A stretch of 64,000 nucleotides of DNA from CAWDMN01 sp963803155 (GCA_963803155.1 CAWDMN010000011.1:1-64000); one strand, 5' to 3'; counted from the stretch's first letter, positions 1-9,804 are shown. A program made the numbers and translations. Notes: a model not told the origin generated them from the letters alone.

Positions 1-65
1 TATGTTTTTACCTTGCTTAAACTCATCATATTGTTCTCCAATCCACCAGATATGATTCCACTATC

Positions 66-389
66 TCATTGAATATAATACAACGGTAATCCCAGGATAA
101 CGGCATAGTTGAACCCGTCATTCAGCCCCCGGCTCCATTCTATGGTTAATCTGAACATCCAGTCATAGGTGAATGAAATGTACCTGTATTGTGTGAATTT
201 CAGCGTTATGATCTTGGGGGCTATTATTAACGATGCTCTCGGATACGTATTCTTTATCTTTTCCAATTTGGGTATAAGATAACCATTCACCACATGAGCC
301 AGATATTGATCGGTGTCTTCATTGCGCCTGTTCTCAATATCATGACCGGACCGTTCCCATAAACTGATTGATCTCTCTTCAAAATTCAT
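66..389 (-). CDS. Hypothetical protein, 107 aa, AT-rich
   Basis: No family is recognised. The gene is believable because a strong Shine-Dalgarno (GGAGGTGATT) lies about 4-7 bases before the ATG at 389, and base composition is much more AT-rich than anything between 1300 and 29700. The protein is soluble-looking, with aromatic and basic residues towards the C-terminus (around KFTQYRYISFTYDW). No signal peptide or convincing membrane helix is seen. It faces away from the flavin reductase at 737, so the two are divergent. The strong ribosome binding site recalls Firmicutes-type genes, but that is only an impression. Confidence 0.5.
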   Translation of the reverse strand: MNFEERSISLWERSGHDIENRRNEDTDQYLAHVVNGYLIPKLEKIKNTYPRASLIIAPKIITLKFTQYRYISFTYDWMFRLTIEWSRGLNDGFNYAVILGLPLYYIQ

Positions 390-736
390 ATGAAATCACC
401 TCCATATAATTTTTTAAATCAGCAATGCTCATGCCAAAACTGATATTGCATGTGGCAATGTAAGTTTTATCATTAAATTTAATTCGTTGAGATATCGGGG
501 GGTTTATTTGTTATGTAAGGTTAAATTTATTCAGGTAATATATTCGTTCATAAAATGATCTTTAGTTACGAAAACGTACATGATACTGGTTGACTCATAT
601 GAAAGAATCCTACTGAAAACGGACCCGAAAAGGGAATAAAAATGGGAAAGATTTATTTCAAAACAAAGCAAGGAAGTGATTGTATAGAGACTGATAATAA
701 TGTAGCCGTTATCATCGTCCATAAAAGGAGTTCATT
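390..736. other. AT-rich divergent intergenic region
   Basis: This is the 347-base spacer between the divergent small gene and the flavin reductase. It should hold both promoters, but I cannot fix -35/-10 boxes with confidence. The only clear signal is the ribosome binding site AAAGGAG near 724-730 for the gene at 737. Open frames on either strand here look random. Confidence 0.5.
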
Positions 737-1241
737 ATGAAAAAATGCGATCCCCTTGCCATTTCCGAAACCCTGACAACCCGGATTAAAAAAGGCGCCT
801 TCCTGACCGTCAAGGCCGGAGACGCCATGAACACCATGACCATCGGCTGGGGCCTGATCGGGTTCATCTGGCAGCGGAGCGTCTTCATGGTGGCCGTGCG
901 CGACTCCCGTCATACCTTCTCCATCATGGAAAAGGCTGTCGGATTTCACTGTCACCGTGCCGACGGGGGACATGAAAGACGCCCTCATGTTCTGCGGCTC
1001 CAAATCCGGACGGGATCTGGACAAGTTCAAGGCCTGTAATCTGATTCCTGTGGCGGCGCAGCAGACGGTCTCCCCTGTTCTCAAGGTGCCGGGCATCCAC
1101 CTCGAATGCCGGATCTGTTTCAAAGCGCCCATGGACCCCGCTTATCTCGATGCGGCCCTTGAAGACCTCTATCCGGCAAAGGACTACCACACCCTCTATT
1201 TTGGTGAGATCGCGGCCTGTTACGAAACCGATATGGGATGA
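737..1241 (+). CDS. Flavin reductase-like protein, one frameshift
   Basis: About 167 aa when one frameshift is repaired. The N-terminal part (from MKKCDPLAISETL) carries the family's early segment NTMTIGWGLIGFIWQRSVF and then R-x-S-R-H-T-F. The frame breaks near 930-940 and resumes as DFTVTVPTGDMKDAL, followed by CGSKSGRDLDKF and a C-terminus rich in Leu/Glu (VPGIHLECRICFKA). This is the FMN-binding split-barrel fold of the flavin reductase family found in anaerobes, which binds FMN and is usually linked to electron transfer. AAAGGAG precedes the ATG by 6-7 bases. The gene ends at TGA 1239-1241 and a hairpin follows directly. The break may be a sequencing error or a true null. Confidence 0.8.
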
Positions 1242-2395
1242 ACGGGAAGTCCATAAGAACCTTCCCCGTTTAAAATCCCTTGCATTCGTTCATCATATCC
1301 GCGACGCCTGGTATGCATCGGCGCCGTGTAGCCGCGCTCGATCGCCGCCGAGAGCAGCGCCACTTTGCCGGATTCGTCCGCGCCATGGATATCGGCTCCG
1401 CCCGCGGGTTGCGTCGCCGCGCCCGTCGCCGCGGCGCGCTGGGCCGCGAGCGTGTTCCACAGCTCCGCCTTGGCGCGGTCGATCTCCTGGGCCGTCGGCA
1501 GTTGCTTGAGGATGTACTTGGCGAATTCCGGATCGTGCCAATATTTCGCCATCGCCTGCAGGAACTCCGCTTCGGTCACCTTCCGCATGATGAGCTTCAC
1601 GGGCACGTCGCCGTTGCTGTCGTAGACCGCCGCGGGAAGCAACGCATAGTTCCGGTGGTAGCGCAACGCCGGGTAGACCCAGTCGTCGTAGCACAGCGGA
1701 TGATCGATGTACGAATCCGAGACGTTCCGGATGCCCTGAATGCGCAGGGCCACCTGCGGATCGTCCCGGTAGATGAGGTCCTGCGCCGGACGCGTCGCAT
1801 CCTCCCGGGCCTGCTGTGTCGTCGGCGCATCCGCCGGTCCCTCGCCCGGCTCTCCCTTGAACATCCAGCCGAACGGCCCGATGCTGACCCCCCAGCCTTG
1901 GTTAACCAGCAGTTCGTCCAGGGGATAGGTCTCCACTTTGCCGCCTCCGCCCGGATCGGTCCGCGTCACCTCGAGCAGGATCATGATCTTGTCCCCGCGG
2001 ATACGCGGGAAATCCGCCACGTTCGCCACCCACTGGTCCGCATCCACGCAACCCGCCTCGCGCAGTTTCGTCACCATGATTGTCTTGGTCGTCGTGGTGC
2101 AGATGATGGTTTCGTGGAGGAAATCGCTGGGCCGGCCGCACACGGCGGTCTCGACCCAGTCGGCCATCTTCTCGTTCCAGAAAGCCGCGGGCAGGCTGAT
2201 TTCGTGCGCCGCCTTGTCCACCGTCGGCACGACGATCTTGATCGGCTTGGCCGCGGCGCTGCTTTGCGTCGCGGGTTGGCTGGCCGGCGCGGCCCGCTCG
2301 TCGCCGGGGAACATCTGACCATAGGCCGCTGCCGCCAGTATTCCGAGGCCGGCTGCCGCCACCGCTCCCGCCATCATCCGCCGATCCATCGCCAT
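1220..2395 (-). CDS. Secreted YdjY-domain-like protein, 3' end lost
   Basis: The N-terminus has a signal sequence (MAMDRRMMAG followed by an Ala/Gly-rich hydrophobic stretch, cleavage near AYGQ). An Ala/Gln/Ser-rich linker comes next, then a globular part resembling YdjY-domain proteins: KPIKIVVPTVDKAAHEISLP, then a Trp/Glu/Cys segment ending LHETIICTT. YdjY domains are of unknown function and are common in planctomycete secreted proteins. The reading frame extends upstream to 2437, but the ATG at 2395 directly before the signal peptide is preferred. The last ~25 codons (below about 1300) overlap the flavin reductase terminator and probably lie across a contig join, so the real C-terminus is unknown. 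Confidence 0.6.
   Translation of the reverse strand: MAMDRRMMAGAVAAAGLGILAAAAYGQMFPGDERAAPASQPATQSSAAAKPIKIVVPTVDKAAHEISLPAAFWNEKMADWVETAVCGRPSDFLHETIICTTTTKTIMVTKLREAGCVDADQWVANVADFPRIRGDKIMILLEVTRTDPGGGGKVETYPLDELLVNQGWGVSIGPFGWMFKGEPGEGPADAPTTQQAREDATRPAQDLIYRDDPQVALRIQGIRNVSDSYIDHPLCYDDWVYPALRYHRNYALLPAAVYDSNGDVPVKLIMRKVTEAEFLQAMAKYWHDPEFAKYILKQLPTAQEIDRAKAELWNTLAAQRAAATGAATQPAGGADIHGADESGKVALLSAAIERGYTAPMHTRRRGYDERMQGILNGEGSYGLPVHPISVS
1241..1272 (+). terminator. Rho-independent terminator after flavin reductase
   Basis: Stem AACGGGAAG (1241-1249) pairs with CTTCCCCGTT (1261-1270) with one bulged C, and TTTAAAA follows. It sits directly after the flavin reductase stop codon. Confidence 0.6.
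1272..1310. other. Probable junction between unrelated sequences (A/B)
   Basis: Base composition jumps from mid-GC to very GC-rich here. The minus-strand reading frame of the next gene runs on through the flavin reductase terminator and the end of that gene, giving a tail with no family resemblance. The simplest reading is a contig join, or a truncated gene at a contig end. The exact base cannot be fixed by eye. Confidence 0.5.
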
Positions 2396-2591
2396 GAGCT
2401 TCCCCGAAAGATGAGTTTTCCAGACACGACAAATCAATTATAACTGCTCGCAGCAGGAATGGGTGTGTGCCGCGCATCCGGATCTTCGCACGCGCCCAAG
2501 CGACACGGCTATCAAGCTAACGATGTGGCGCCCTGACGATTTCACCACGCCGGCCGGATCGCGGCGCGATGGCCTCCCTGACGGAGTTCCC

Positions 2592-3687
2592 ATGCGTTAC
2601 GCAGTCATCATCGCCGGCGGCGCCGGCACGCGCTTCTGGCCCATGTCCCGGACCGGCAGGCCCAAGCAACTTCTGCCCTTCATTGGCGGCAAATCGCTCC
2701 TGGCAATCGCCGTCGAACGCGTCGCCCCGCTTGTGCGCCCGACGGGCTCTACGTTTGTACCGGCGCTGCCTATGCCGAAGCCGTCCTCAGGACATTCCCG
2801 CACTGCCCTCGGCCCAGGTCCTCGGCGAGCCGGTGGGCCGCGATACGGCCAACGCCGTCGGTTTCGCCGCCGCGGTACTGCATCGTCAGGACCCGGCCTC
2901 CTCCATGGCCGTGCTCACCGCCGACCACCTGATTCAGCCTGTCGCGGCTTTCCAGAGCGCCCTGGAGACCGCCTTTGCCGCGGTCGACAAACACCCCGAA
3001 CTCCTGGTTACTTTCGGCATCATGCCGACGTTTCCCGCTACCGGCTACGGCTACGTGCAGCGCGGAGACGCCCTGCCCGATCTTCCCGCGGTCCACAAGG
3101 TCCTCGCCTTCAAGGAAAAGCCCGACGTCGCGACGGCGGAGAAATACCTCGCCGCCGGCAGCTACGCCTGGAACTCCGGCATGTTCGTGTGGAAGACCGG
3201 GACCATTCTCGAGCAGCTCAAACAACACCTCCCGGCCAGCTATCAGGGCGTCATGGCAATCGCCGCGGCCTGGGGCACCAACAGGCAGGACGAGACCCTC
3301 CGTCGCATCTACCCGATGCTGCCGAAGATTTCCATCGACTTTGCCGTCATGGAAAAGGCGCCGCACGTGGCCACCGTCGCCATGCCCGTGCAATGGCTCG
3401 ATATCGGTTCGTGGACATCCTTTGCCGAAACGCTTCCGGCCGATTCCCGCGGCAACCGTGCCAGCGGCGTCGCGACGCAGCACGTGGATTCCAGCAACAT
3501 CTTGGCCGTCTCCGAGGCGCCGGCGACCGGCGCGGGGGCGGACCACCTCATCGCGACGATCAACTGCCACGATCTGATCATCATTCATACCGCCCGCGCC
3601 ACGCTGGTCTGCCCGGCCAAGGATACCGAGCGAATCAAGCAACTCGTCGCCGAAGTTGCGAAGCACCATGGGCCATCCTGGGTATGA
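2592..3687 (+). CDS. manC: Mannose-1-phosphate guanylyltransferase (GDP-mannose pyrophosphorylase), two frameshifts
   Basis: Makes GDP-mannose from mannose-1-phosphate and GTP for glycan synthesis. The N-terminal nucleotidyltransferase signature is clear (AGGAGTRFWPMSR, then PKQLLP). Mid-domain residues are LTADHLI and GYGYVQRG, and the late signature FAVMEKAP...VQWLDIGSW is typical of the mannose-1-phosphate guanylyltransferase group, with about 360 aa in total. The frame changes twice: near 2735 (after VRP, continuing DGLYVCTGAAYAEAVLRTFP) and near 2798 (continuing ALPSAQVLGEPVGRDTANA). Both are single-base shifts and all residues are otherwise conserved, so error is likelier than decay. 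GGAG precedes the ATG at 2592. Confidence 0.85.
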
Positions 3688-3802
3688 GCCCCGCGGCCGC
3701 AGTTCCCGCTTGCAGACGGGCGTGTGGTTCTCGTCGGAGCAACCTCGTCCGTCGTTCGCCGTTTCTCAATCCTTCCCGTTCTCTTCAAGCTCTGGAGGCG
3801 TC

Positions 3803-4126
3803 ATGTCTGAAATCCCCGCCCGCTACAAGGACCGGCCCATTCTCGTCCTCGTCGAGAACTACATTCTCGACGCCATCGGCGCACTGCCGCGGGAGAAGTC
3901 CGCCCTCATGGCCGAGGTCATCATCAAAACCTGGGGCGCCGAAGCGGCGGGCGATCCGGCATCCGCGGGCGACTGGCGGGCCATCATGCGCGCCAATCTT
4001 GAACTGCCCGCCACTCTCGACGACCAACTGCGGGAGCTTTGGGACCGCAACAAGGCCGCCATCCCCGACGCCCTCGATTTTGCCCGCATGGCCGCGGACA
4101 AGCTCTTCAAGGATGTCACCGGCTGA
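3803..4126 (+). CDS. Small conserved-looking cytosolic protein, 107 aa
   Basis: GGAGG lies about 6 bases before the ATG at 3803. The product is acidic and predicted helical, with no signal peptide or membrane segment. Trp residues lie in motifs KTWGAEA, GDWRAIM and LRELWDRN. It sits between manC and ruvX on the same strand, 25 bases before ruvX, so the three could be co-transcribed. I recognise no family and propose no function. Confidence 0.6.
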   Translation: MSEIPARYKDRPILVLVENYILDAIGALPREKSALMAEVIIKTWGAEAAGDPASAGDWRAIMRANLELPATLDDQLRELWDRNKAAIPDALDFARMAADKLFKDVTG

Positions 4127-4151
4127 CCGCGCGGCGGTTAGAATGCATTCA

Positions 4152-4696
4152 ATGAGAGTTCTCGGAATCGACTACGGGACGAAACGCACCGGCTTGGCCA
4201 TTGCCGAAGCGGCGGATGGGCGCCGGCCGGCTCCGCGATGGCCCTCCCCTTTGAAATGTTCGAGAACCTGCCCGACCCGCAGCTTGCCCAAGCCATCGCC
4301 GACCTGGTGCGCCGCGAACACATCACGCACATCGTCATCGGCCTGCCCCTGCACGCCGACGGCGGCATTTCCAATCAATCGAAGATTACCGAGCGGTTCA
4401 TCGTGACGCTGCAACAACACATCCCGCAGGAAGGGCCGGAGGCGGTTCCGATCACGCGCTTTACGGAGTACCTGTCCTCGCACGATTCCGAGTCGAAACT
4501 TGCCGGGCACTTTACGCGCAACCAGAAGCGCCAGCGTGTGGACGCCATCGCCGCGGCGCGTATTCTTCAGGATTATCTCGACCAGAATCGCCCGCGCCCC
4601 CCCGTCAGCGCTCGGATTCCTGAACTCCCCGTATCCTTTGCCGCCATTACTCGCCGCGGTACACGCACTTGGCCGTGCAGGTCTCATGGACCGTGA
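4152..4696 (+). CDS. ruvX: RuvX/YqgF-type RNase H-fold nuclease, frameshifted
   Basis: The N-terminus MRVLGIDYGTKRTGLAIAEA is the YqgF/RuvX signature, with the first catalytic Asp in GIDYGTKR. The frame breaks near 4215-4230 and resumes at ALPFEMFENLP, continuing through IVIGLPLHADG, which includes the family G-L-P segment. It ends with the DAIAAARILQDYL region that carries the last acidic residue. RuvX-type proteins act in pre-16S rRNA 5' maturation or as Holliday-junction-resolvase-like nucleases. The written frame runs to 4696 and overlaps queD by 50 bases. A C7 run near 4597-4603 sits just before the tail. One base there would move the stop to 4623, giving a more normal C-terminus. Confidence 0.8.
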
Positions 4697-5048
4697 TCGA
4701 CCAGAGCAGGGGCAGCTTTGGCTGCAAGCGTACCCAAATCCAGCGCGCGATGTTTTCGCTCGTCGAGTTCTCCAAGCCGGGCACGTCATTGAGGAAACGA
4801 TGGTCCAACTGGTCCTCCAGCGGTTCGAAGACGGCTTTCAGATCGGCAAAGTCCATGACCCATCCGGTATGAGGATCCACCGGGCCTTTGACGGTAACTT
4901 CGACGCGAAAGCTGTGGCCGTGGAGGCGGGCGCATTTGTGGTCGGGCGGGACGTGCGGGAGGCTGTGGGCGGCTTCGAAGTGGAATTCCTTGGTCAATTC
5001 GACCTGGAAGTTGGTGGAAGTGGCTGTTTTGTTGGTTTTCTTGACCAT
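4647..5048 (-). CDS. queD: 6-carboxy-5,6,7,8-tetrahydropterin synthase (QueD)
   Basis: 133 aa from the ATG at 5048 (MVKKTNKTATST), the usual length for this family. It converts dihydroneopterin triphosphate to 6-carboxytetrahydropterin in queuosine/7-deazaguanine synthesis. Zinc-ligand histidines are seen in FHFEAAHSL and in the HGHS motif (CARLHGHSFRVEV). The catalytic Cys lies in HKCARLHG, followed by DFADLK, LDHRFLND, a SENIARWIW helix and a late Glu in VHETCTAKC. It is convergent with ruvX. The frame is open upstream to 5369 but that extension resembles nothing and was not used. No other queuosine gene is in the window. Confidence 0.88.
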   Translation of the reverse strand: MVKKTNKTATSTNFQVELTKEFHFEAAHSLPHVPPDHKCARLHGHSFRVEVTVKGPVDPHTGWVMDFADLKAVFEPLEDQLDHRFLNDVPGLENSTSENIARWIWVRLQPKLPLLWSITVHETCTAKCVYRGE

Positions 5049-5780
5049 AAAGAGGATTCTAGCAGATTTTCGGGACGGGTGCTGGGCGTTACGGGCGGCG
5101 CAGATTACCTGGACTAGCTTTTTGCGGGGAAATTTGCATTTTGGGCCAATAATCGGGGACTTGGGGGGCAAAAGTGTGGTTTTGTTGCGAAAATGTTCGC
5201 GGAGTTCCGGCTTGCCCGACCCGGGACTAGAGGTAGATTGAAGGGAATCAACAGCGGGCGGAACGGGCTGACTTCTGACTCGCTGATATATGCGTAAGTA
5301 CAGGCGTGGACGTTGGTTACGTCGCGATGGGGCGGCCGCGCCTTGATCGATCTCCAATTCCGCTTCCACACACGGGGTCCCACGGACCCCGCGTGTGTTT
5401 TTGCCGCCAGTTTATCCAAACGTCTTCCATTTTGGCGTTTCCCGACGGAAGAAGGCACCACGTTTTCGTCGCCTCTTGGCAGCTTTGGCTCGAAAAATGG
5501 GGAAAAACGGCAAAAATGCCCGACCTTTTGATCGTTTTTGTCGTCCATCGCCCAGCATGCACCGTCTGCGCGAAAGGAATGCGGGGGTGTCGGCTGGTGG
5601 TCTATTTTTGACTATCTATGGCTATGTCTGCCTATTACTAAGGCAGGCGGCGCCTGGGGTTGATCGGAACGTTGGCGTGACGGGAGGGGTGGAGGGGGGT
5701 AATGGGCGCGGGGCGAGAAAAAGGGGTATGATGGCAAATGGTTGTGAATGCTTTGTTTGCGTGAGGGGACGAAGCGAGGT
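5049..5780. other. Intergenic region with one GC-rich hairpin
   Basis: No convincing gene: frames here are short and mutually overlapping. A hairpin at 5367-5397 (ACACGGGGTCC / GGACCCCGCGTGT, loop CAC) is followed by TTTTT on the plus strand and could terminate plus-strand transcription, although no plus-strand gene lies directly upstream. The sequence before 5781 should contain the promoter of the sigma54 activator, but I see no clear consensus. Confidence 0.4.
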
Positions 5781-7615
5781 ATGGGCATGAGTGCGCATGA
5801 TGCGGCAGAAAATAGGCGGAGCGAGGGAACTGCGCATGGACTTTGCAGTGAGGTTTCGGGGCAGCTTCCGGCGCCGGCGGGGATCTCGGCGGACGTGGCG
5901 CGGAGAGTTGTTGACGACAGGGATGCTGTGCACAGGCGAAGACAAATGGAACGCGCTGAATTAGAGTTGACTCTGCTGACCGAGATCAGCCGCGTGCTGG
6001 GATCGACCCTGGACTTGCAGAAGGTGTTCGACCAGACGATGCGGGTGCTGGCGGAGCGGCTGGGGATGGAGCGGGGATCGATGGTATTGCTGGACGAGTC
6101 GTCGGGGAAGCTGAGGACGGAGACGGCGCTGGGGATGACGCCGGAGGAGATTCAGCGGGGGACGTACGAGCTGGGGGAGGGGATCACGGGGACGGTGGCG
6201 GCGACGGGGATGTCGGCGACGGTGCCGGACATTTCGCGCGACGAGCGGTTTCTGAACCGGACGCGATCGCGGCCGATCGCGCCGGGGGTGGTGACGAGCT
6301 TCATCTGCGTGCCGATCAAGATCGAGAACCGGGTGGTCGGGGCGCTGTCGGTGGACAAGCGGTTTGTCGACGACGACACGCTGCGGTCGGACCAGCGGGT
6401 GCTGGAGATCGTGGCGGCGTTCATTGCACAGGCGATCAAGATCAGCGCGATCGTGGCGGAGGAGCGGGACCAGTGGCAGGAGGAGCGGCGGCAGCTCTCG
6501 ACGACGCTGCGCGGGAAGTACAAGTTCGACAACATCATCGGGTCGGCGCCGGCGATGCTGGACGTGTTCGACACGATCGCGCAGGTGGCGAATTCGCGGG
6601 CGACATGCCTGCTGCTGGGCGAGACGGGGACGGGCAAGGAACTGATCGCCAAGGCTATACATTTCAATTCGAACCGGGCGGAGAAGCCGTTTATCCGGGT
6701 GAACTGCGGGGCGCTTTCGGGGACGCTGCTGGAGAGCGAGCTGTTCGGGCACGTGAGGGGGTCGTTTACGGGGGCCATTCGGGACAAGGTGGGGCGGTTC
6801 GAGGCGGCGGACGGGGGGACGCTGTTTCTCGATGAGATCGGGACGATCGACACGGCGCTGCAGGTGAAGCTGCTGCGCGTGTTGCAGGAGCGGGAGTTCG
6901 AGCGGGTCGGCGACAACCGGACGATGAAGGTGGACGTGCGGATCATTGCAGCGACCAACCTGGAGTTGCAGGAGGAGGTGGCGAAGGGGCGGTTCCGGGA
7001 GGATTTGTATTACCGGCTGAACGTGGTGACGATTTACCTGCCGCCGTTGCGGAACCGGCGCGAGGACATTCCGCGGCTGATCGATTTTTTCTGCGACCGT
7101 TTCAACGTGGAGAACGGGAAGGCGCTGCGGAAGATATCGAAGGAGATGCTGAACGTGCTGGTGCGGTACCCGTGGCCGGGGAACGTGCGCGAGTTGGAGA
7201 ACGCGATGGAGCGGGCGGTGGTTTTGAGCCGGGGGGACACGCTGACGGAGGATTTGCTGCCGACGGCGTTGAGGGCTTTGCGCAGCAGGGGCGGGCGAAT
7301 ATGGCGTCGGAGGGGATCGATGCGTTGACGAAGCGTCTGGCGGAGCAGGCGATCGGGGAGTTTGAAATGCGGGAGGGGCAGATTTATGAGTTGGTGATCC
7401 GGCAGGTGGAGAAGGCGTTGATCGAGAAGGCGCTGGGGCGGTGCAACGGGGTGAAGATCAGGGCGGCGGATTTTCTGGGGATCAATCGGAACACGCTGAA
7501 CAAGAAGTTCAAGGAGCTGGGGTTGGAGGCGGAGGAGGCGGGGCGGGCGGAGCCGGGGGCGGGGGGAGGCGGCGCGGGAGTGCCGCCGGTGCCGCCGGCG
7601 GCGCCGGCGAGATGA
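5781..7615 (+). CDS. NifA-like sigma54-dependent transcriptional activator (GAF-AAA-Fis), frameshifted
   Basis: Enhancer-binding activator that remodels sigma54 RNA polymerase using ATP. The GAF sensor domain spans roughly residues 55-200 (from MERAELELTLLTEISRVLG). The AAA+ domain has Walker A GETGTGKE, sigma54-contact loop GSFTGA (a common variant of GAFTGA), Walker B GGTLFLDEIG and the second-region motif YPWPGNVRELENAMERA. The Fis-type helix-turn-helix at the C-terminus (KIRAADFLGINRNTLNKK) is reached only after a frameshift near 7270-7295. The GAF plus AAA layout matches NifA/NorR-type proteins. The signal and targets are unknown, and no nif gene is nearby. ATGs at 5748, 5781, 5787 and 5946 are all possible starts. 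A Gly/Pro/Ala-rich tail ends the protein. Confidence 0.88.
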
Positions 7616-7628
7616 GCAACACGAAGCC

Positions 7629-7737
7629 CACGGCGCGGCGGAGCCGCAACCAAAAGACGAAAGACAAAAGACGAAAGACGAAAGGTGGAGGACGGAAAAT
7701 CTTGTCAAGAAAGCAAGAGAATGCGGGATAGTAATAC
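7629..7737. repeat. Dispersed repeat with a 7-bp VNTR core (copy 1, 4 units)
   Basis: Four heptamers of the type (A/G)AAAGAC are flanked by CACGGCGCGGCGGAGCCGCA on the left and by the segment GAAAGGTGGAGGACGGAAAA ... GAATGCGGGATAGTAATAC on the right. The same flanks with eight heptamers occur at 27212-27351. It begins 14 bases after the NifA-like gene. Confidence 0.85.
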
Positions 7738-8268
7738 AAAGCCCCCCCCCGAAGAGCACGAAGAAGAGAGAGGCGGTCCGCAGATTACGCGGATTTCGCA
7801 GAGTGGATGGGGCGGGGAGGCGGTGCGTATTTAGTAATTGGTAAATGATAATTTGTAAATGTTACGTGGTGTGGCGCGGAGGGGTGGGGTCCGGCGTATC
7901 GGTTGTAAGTGGTGGTGGGAGCGTGAGTTAGAATTAAATGTGCAATTCTGTGCTAATTTGGTGATTATCTTGCGATTTTCAAGCTAATTTTGGGGTTGTT
8001 TTGCGATGGTGCGGGCTTATTTGGGTAAAAGAGCTGCGGGATTGGGGTGGGATTTGGTTTTGGGGAGCAGCGTGGTCGGCGGGCGGGGGATTGCCTAATA
8101 AATGGGCAGTGCGGGCGGGGTGGCGGATGGTTGGAATGGGGGAGTGGTGGGGGTGGATGTCTGGATTGGGCAAAAATGCGAAATGCGAAAAATATGGGAG
8201 GTGGGGAAGGGGAGATTCGGGGGTGGACGTCCGGGATGGGCATGGGGTAGGAGCAAGGCCTGTGTAGC
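7738..8268. other. G-rich intergenic region
   Basis: No supported gene. The strand is strongly G-over-C skewed, with short direct echoes of GGGTGG/GGGATTG. A fragment resembling the CGCGGATTTCGCAGAG-type dispersed repeat lies near 7775-7805. Long open frames on both strands follow from the base skew. Confidence 0.4.
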
Positions 8269-9097
8269 TCAGGGTAATTTGCCGCACGACGCGAGCACTT
8301 GGGTGCTGATCGCCTTCGCCACTTCCCAGAACATCGTGGCGTCCCCGCGGAGATTACGACGGCGGCAGCGAATTCCTTGTGTGGATGGATGTAGTTGCGG
8401 AAATCCCGCAGCACATGTCCTACGTCTTTCGCAGATTTCGTGATCCACCGGAGCTCATGCGCAACTTCGATCATCTGCGCCAGTTTCCACTCGTTAAGCG
8501 GCACCGTCTTATTGGCCTTATCACGTGGTGCCTGCTTAGCCGTATAGACCGCCGACTGAATCGGGCTTGCATTGATTCGTGCAAGGAGCAACGATTCCAG
8601 CAGCCCGCCCATCATGACCGTTGCTGCAAGATGCGCGTTCACACGGATGCATCGTTGAACCTCGTCCCAGCGTCGGTGCAGGATCGCCTGCATCTGGGGG
8701 TCGCCGGCTAGTGCCGCGAAGTTTGGGGGGGCATCGAAACCGCGGTCACGCTCGTCGCCTGGTTCGTTGCGATGGGTGCGGTGGCGATTACATTACGCGC
8801 GTCGATGAGCGATTGACGCACCATCCTTAACGCAGCGGTGTATGTCGCGCGGGCCGAACGTCGGCCGGTGGCGTCCATCACCGTTCGATAGGCAGAATCC
8901 ACGTTTGCAAGATCTGGATTCGCTGGGTGCGCATGAATTGATTGGCGATGGCTCTGAAACCACGCAAAAACGGTGGACTTCAGCCTGTCTACCTCATCGG
9001 CCGCGGTCACCTGCTTCGAGTGCTTTCGCTTTACAAAGCTATACGCCTTTGTCACTTCAGCGATGGCGGCATCGAGCTCTAATATCGCGTCGGGCAT
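8269..9097 (-). CDS. Predicted HEPN-like protein, two frameshifts
   Basis: About 275 aa once two single-base breaks are repaired: one in a G7 run at 8725-8731 (minus strand C7) and one near 8345. The N-terminal half is helical (from MPDAILELDAAIAEVTKAY). The C-terminal half is also helical, with a GGLLESLLLARI segment, then LNEWKLAQMIEVAHELRWI and LRDFRNYIHPHKE. The last contains R-D-x5-H, matching the R-x(4-6)-H motif of HEPN RNases with a polar residue after Arg. After the second repair the end is AKAISTQVLASCGKLP. It starts 3 bases after the upstream gene's stop, so they form an operon. HEPN identity is inferred from helices plus motif, not from a search. Confidence 0.5.
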
Positions 9098-9100
9098 GGC

Positions 9101-9727
9101 TCACGACGCTTTCGTGGTGATACGGCGCTTCCCTGAAGGTGTCTTTAGTTTCTTCTTTGCTGGGCGTGGCCCGTTTCCGCTGCTAGCCTGGCCAGGAAGA
9201 GTCATTGCGACGAGGTTCTCGCCCACAGCGTTAAGTTTGAATGCTCCTCCGCCGGCGCGATCGAGGTAGCCACTTTGGGTTGCATTGTTAAGAGGGACAT
9301 AGGGTTTCTTAAATCGCGACCAGTCGGCGAGTCGGGTTGCTTGTTCAAGGTCGCTGGCGGTAATCGCCTCCTTCCGTTGTGCTTCGGGCGAAGCAAAACG
9401 GTGGTAGTATGCGACGACGCATGCAAATTGCATATCGCTCTTCGGACTCTTCTTCGCGACGAATGCCTTGATGTCCGTCGGTGCTCCCGCCATGGATTGC
9501 GAGTGTCCGGAGTGTTCGGCGTGGGTCGATTGAGACGACGGCGTTGTTAACACCTGACCCGGGGTGCCCGTCCCAACCGGCGGAGCAGGGGCGAGACCGA
9601 GCTTGTCCGAGACCCAGCGAAGTATCCGCACGATTTCATTCTTCTCCCGACCTTCGAGAATAGCTGTGATCTCTTCGGCGGCTTGGAAATCCGATTTCGT
9701 ATGCGGTTTCTGCGGATCGGTAGGCAT
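9101..9727 (-). CDS. Hypothetical partner of the HEPN-like protein, 208 aa
   Basis: AGGAGATT lies about 4 bases before the ATG at 9727. The N-terminal third is helical (AAEEITAILEGREKNEIVRI), a Gly/Ser/His-rich linker follows, then a compact domain from about residue 85 (DIKAFVAKKSPKSDMQFACV) to about 180, with a Lys/Arg-rich tail (GPRPAKKKLKT). The compact part looks like a winged-helix or DNA-binding fold (LNNATQSGYLDRAGGGAFKL is the kind of helix-turn-wing segment seen there), but that is inference. With the 3-base gap to the downstream gene it forms a two-gene unit that could be a toxin-antitoxin or defence pair. No signal peptide or membrane segment is seen. Confidence 0.5.
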   Translation of the reverse strand: MPTDPQKPHTKSDFQAAEEITAILEGREKNEIVRILRWVSDKLGLAPAPPVGTGTPGQVLTTPSSQSTHAEHSGHSQSMAGAPTDIKAFVAKKSPKSDMQFACVVAYYHRFASPEAQRKEAITASDLEQATRLADWSRFKKPYVPLNNATQSGYLDRAGGGAFKLNAVGENLVAMTLPGQASSGNGPRPAKKKLKTPSGKRRITTKAS

Positions 9728-9804
9728 GATAATCTCCTAGGCTCGTCACGGCGTGTTCCGCCAGCATGTTTCCCACGAGGGTGCAGATGCTGTCCTCGTT
9801 TCGT

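Noticed and set aside
1280..2443. A 387-codon plus-strand frame opposite the YdjY-like gene
   Set aside because: His/Arg/Leu-rich shadow of the opposite strand with no signal peptide or domain.
5114..5611. Several short frames downstream of queD
   Set aside because: They overlap each other on both strands, have no ribosome binding site and no recognisable features.
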